NCBI GenBank assembly: GCA_000433515.1
Contig: FR891107.1
Location: 2,349-9,319, forward strand
Direction of reading: 5' to 3'
Origin: Candidatus Colimorpha enterica
Lineage (GTDB): Bacteria; Bacillota; Clostridia; Oscillospirales; CAG-272
DNA: 6,971 bases
Part shown: positions 5,479-6,971 of the stretch, piece after piece
How positions within the stretch are numbered: the first letter of the stretch is position 1
How the letters are laid out: each line of letters starts with the position of its first letter
Position numbers and translations under genes: made by a program
The notes under the pieces: model-generated
Database searches by the model: none
Told to the model about the DNA's origin: nothing
Seen by the model: the letters and a program-made list of their open reading frames with translations, nothing else

Positions 5479-6933
5479 TTGAAAAAGCTCAATTCAGCCG
5501 TTAGAATTGCGGCAATGCTTCTTGCGGCGTTGATGCTTGCGCCGCTTCCGGCAGCAGCCGGTGACACCGACAGCGGTGATGCCGGGGAGCTGCTTGTCTA
5601 CAAAGCCGGTAATTCCTACGGAAATATCGCGTCAGGCTCCATAACCCTGACACAGCCCGAAAAGAGGGCAACGATCACCCACTACAATCTGTACTGGGGC
5701 AACAAGGACGGACGGATTCCGGGATATACCGCGCTCAAGCCGCTCTCCGGCAGCGGGGATGTCCTTACCTACAACTTTGAAAACACCCTTATCCCGGAGG
5801 GTACCACACGCATCATCGCGTGTGCCGTGAAGGGCGGAAGTGAGACGGAATACGCCTCCGCAGAGGTCAATACCGATAATTCCTTTGTTTTCGGTGAGCT
5901 GAAGTATACTCTCGGCATACTCAGCGACATACACATCCCTCAGAATATGGGAGACCTCCATGTCCGCCACTTCAGAAGCGCACTCAGCCAGATTGCGGCG
6001 GTTGCACCGGGAAACCTCGGTCTTCTGACTGTCGGCGACAATGTTGACGGAAGCAACGATATGCCCGCAGTGGTGAAGGAGCAGTATTCGAACTTTCTGA
6101 AGGTCCTCGGCGACTCGGAGTTCAAGGACAAGTTCTATCCGACCATCGGAAACCATGATCTCTTCCTTTATAACCTGAAAAAGGATCACGATTATGTTGC
6201 GGGACTGTTTGCCGAGTATTTCGGTCATCCTCTCGACTATGACGTGTGGCTCAACGACAGCCTTCATCTCGTGATACTCGGCGACTCGGTCGGCGGAGAC
6301 AACAACGCGACCATTACCGAGGAGCAGACGAAATGGCTCGACGGGAAGCTGTCGGAAAGATACGGCGAGGAGGGGGTCGTTACGATCCTTGCGCTTCATC
6401 AGCCCCTTTACAATACCGTTGCAGGTACGTTCCCCGGACAGGGCTGGAACGGTATTGACGAAAGCAGCGAGCCTCTGCTCCGCAATGTGCTGAAAAAGTA
6501 CCCGGACGCCATCATGGTCAACGGACACACCCACTGGGAATTTGATTCGAAGGGTGTTATGACCGACGGCGGAAGCGACCTTTCCTATATCTTCCTCGTC
6601 CCCTCCTGCGGCTATCTCTGGACAGACGAGCAGAAGGCAAAAACGGGCAGCCAGGGCTACGTTCTCGAGGTCTATGACAACGCAATAAGAATGCGCGGAC
6701 GCGATTTCGGTCAGGACAAATGGGCACCCCAGGCCGACTTTGTTATCCAGATGAAGGAATCGGCAAAGCCCGAAACATCGGCTCCCGCAACCGAGAGCGT
6801 ACCCGCGACAGGTACGGACAACCAGGTGACAAGCAACGGCGGCTCAATGAAGACTGCGGCGTTCGTGCTTGCCGGAGTAGCTGTTGCCGCGGTGGTTACG
6901 GCGATCGCGATACCGGGGAAAAAGAAGAAATAA
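5479..6933 (+). CDS. Secreted, membrane-anchored calcineurin-like metallophosphoesterase
   Basis: From the TTG start the protein has 484 residues. Residues 1-27 are a classical signal peptide (KK, a hydrophobic core, PAAA before Gly28). A beta-rich, Ig-like domain covers about 30-140. The metallophosphoesterase domain follows with all metal-site motifs: SDIH (Asp150, His152), GDNVD (Asp187), GNHD (Asn225, His226), LHQP (His307) and GHTH (His350, His352). These predict a two-metal phosphoesterase acting outside the cytoplasm. The family ranges from phosphodiesterases and acid phosphatases to cell-wall or nucleotide hydrolases, so the substrate cannot be named. A Pro/Ser/Thr/Glu linker (about 434-456), a hydrophobic helix (about 459-478) and a KKKK end anchor it in the membrane without an LPXTG motif, the same plan as the NPCBM protein at 1-1359. 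The gene lies 72 bp after the GH2 gene with no + strand terminator between, so read-through from the GH2 promoter is likely. The last 38 bases of the window show no further gene. Confidence 0.87.
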   Translation: MKKLNSAVRIAAMLLAALMLAPLPAAAGDTDSGDAGELLVYKAGNSYGNIASGSITLTQPEKRATITHYNLYWGNKDGRIPGYTALKPLSGSGDVLTYNFENTLIPEGTTRIIACAVKGGSETEYASAEVNTDNSFVFGELKYTLGILSDIHIPQNMGDLHVRHFRSALSQIAAVAPGNLGLLTVGDNVDGSNDMPAVVKEQYSNFLKVLGDSEFKDKFYPTIGNHDLFLYNLKKDHDYVAGLFAEYFGHPLDYDVWLNDSLHLVILGDSVGGDNNATITEEQTKWLDGKLSERYGEEGVVTILALHQPLYNTVAGTFPGQGWNGIDESSEPLLRNVLKKYPDAIMVNGHTHWEFDSKGVMTDGGSDLSYIFLVPSCGYLWTDEQKAKTGSQGYVLEVYDNAIRMRGRDFGQDKWAPQADFVIQMKESAKPETSAPATESVPATGTDNQVTSNGGSMKTAAFVLAGVAVAAVVTAIAIPGKKKK

Positions 6934-6971
6934 TCACAATCGCATATCATACGGCGCGGCATTTCCGATGA

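Noticed and set aside
1..6971. CRISPR arrays, tRNA or rRNA genes, insertion sequences
   Set aside because: No regularly spaced repeats, structural RNA motifs, transposase-like reading frames or terminal inverted repeats were seen.

Overview
The window looks like a carbohydrate-utilisation locus from a moderately GC-rich Clostridia-type member of the Bacillota, plausibly a gut or rumen anaerobe. The evidence is a set of surface proteins with Gram-positive-style signal peptides and C-terminal membrane anchors, a lipoprotein solute-binding protein of the ABC sugar-transporter type, GGA-rich ribosome binding sites, TTG starts and a near-perfect SigA promoter. This placement is an inference from gene content and style, not a taxonomic assignment. 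All four genes are on the + strand.

Layout. (1) 1-1359 is the 3' part of a secreted, membrane-anchored protein with an NPCBM-like carbohydrate-binding domain between two beta-sandwich-like regions; its start lies upstream of the window. (2) 1393-2881 follows after 33 bp and encodes an extracellular solute-binding lipoprotein. As written, its signal peptide is separated from the mature protein by a one-base excess in a run of eight Ts. (3) 2882-3102 is a regulatory gap holding a consensus promoter (TTGACA-17-TATAAT), small dyads, and a long intrinsic-terminator hairpin downstream of the promoter and ahead of the next gene. That arrangement suggests an attenuated leader or a short RNA. (4) 3103-5406 encodes a cytoplasmic glycoside hydrolase family 2 enzyme of the beta-mannosidase type with both catalytic glutamates present. 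(5) 5407-5478 is a 72 bp gap with two hairpins. (6) 5479-6933 encodes a secreted, membrane-anchored calcineurin-like metallophosphoesterase with a full set of metal-binding motifs. The last 38 bases show no feature.

How the genes may work together (inference): the anchored NPCBM protein could hold glycans at the surface, the lipoprotein would deliver an oligosaccharide to a permease not present here, and the GH2 enzyme would trim beta-linked terminal sugars, probably mannose, inside the cell. The anchored phosphoesterase could remove phosphate from a surface-exposed substrate, but nothing in the sequence identifies that substrate. The most interesting points are the promoter-leader-terminator module ahead of the GH2 gene and the homopolymer frameshift in the lipoprotein signal peptide.
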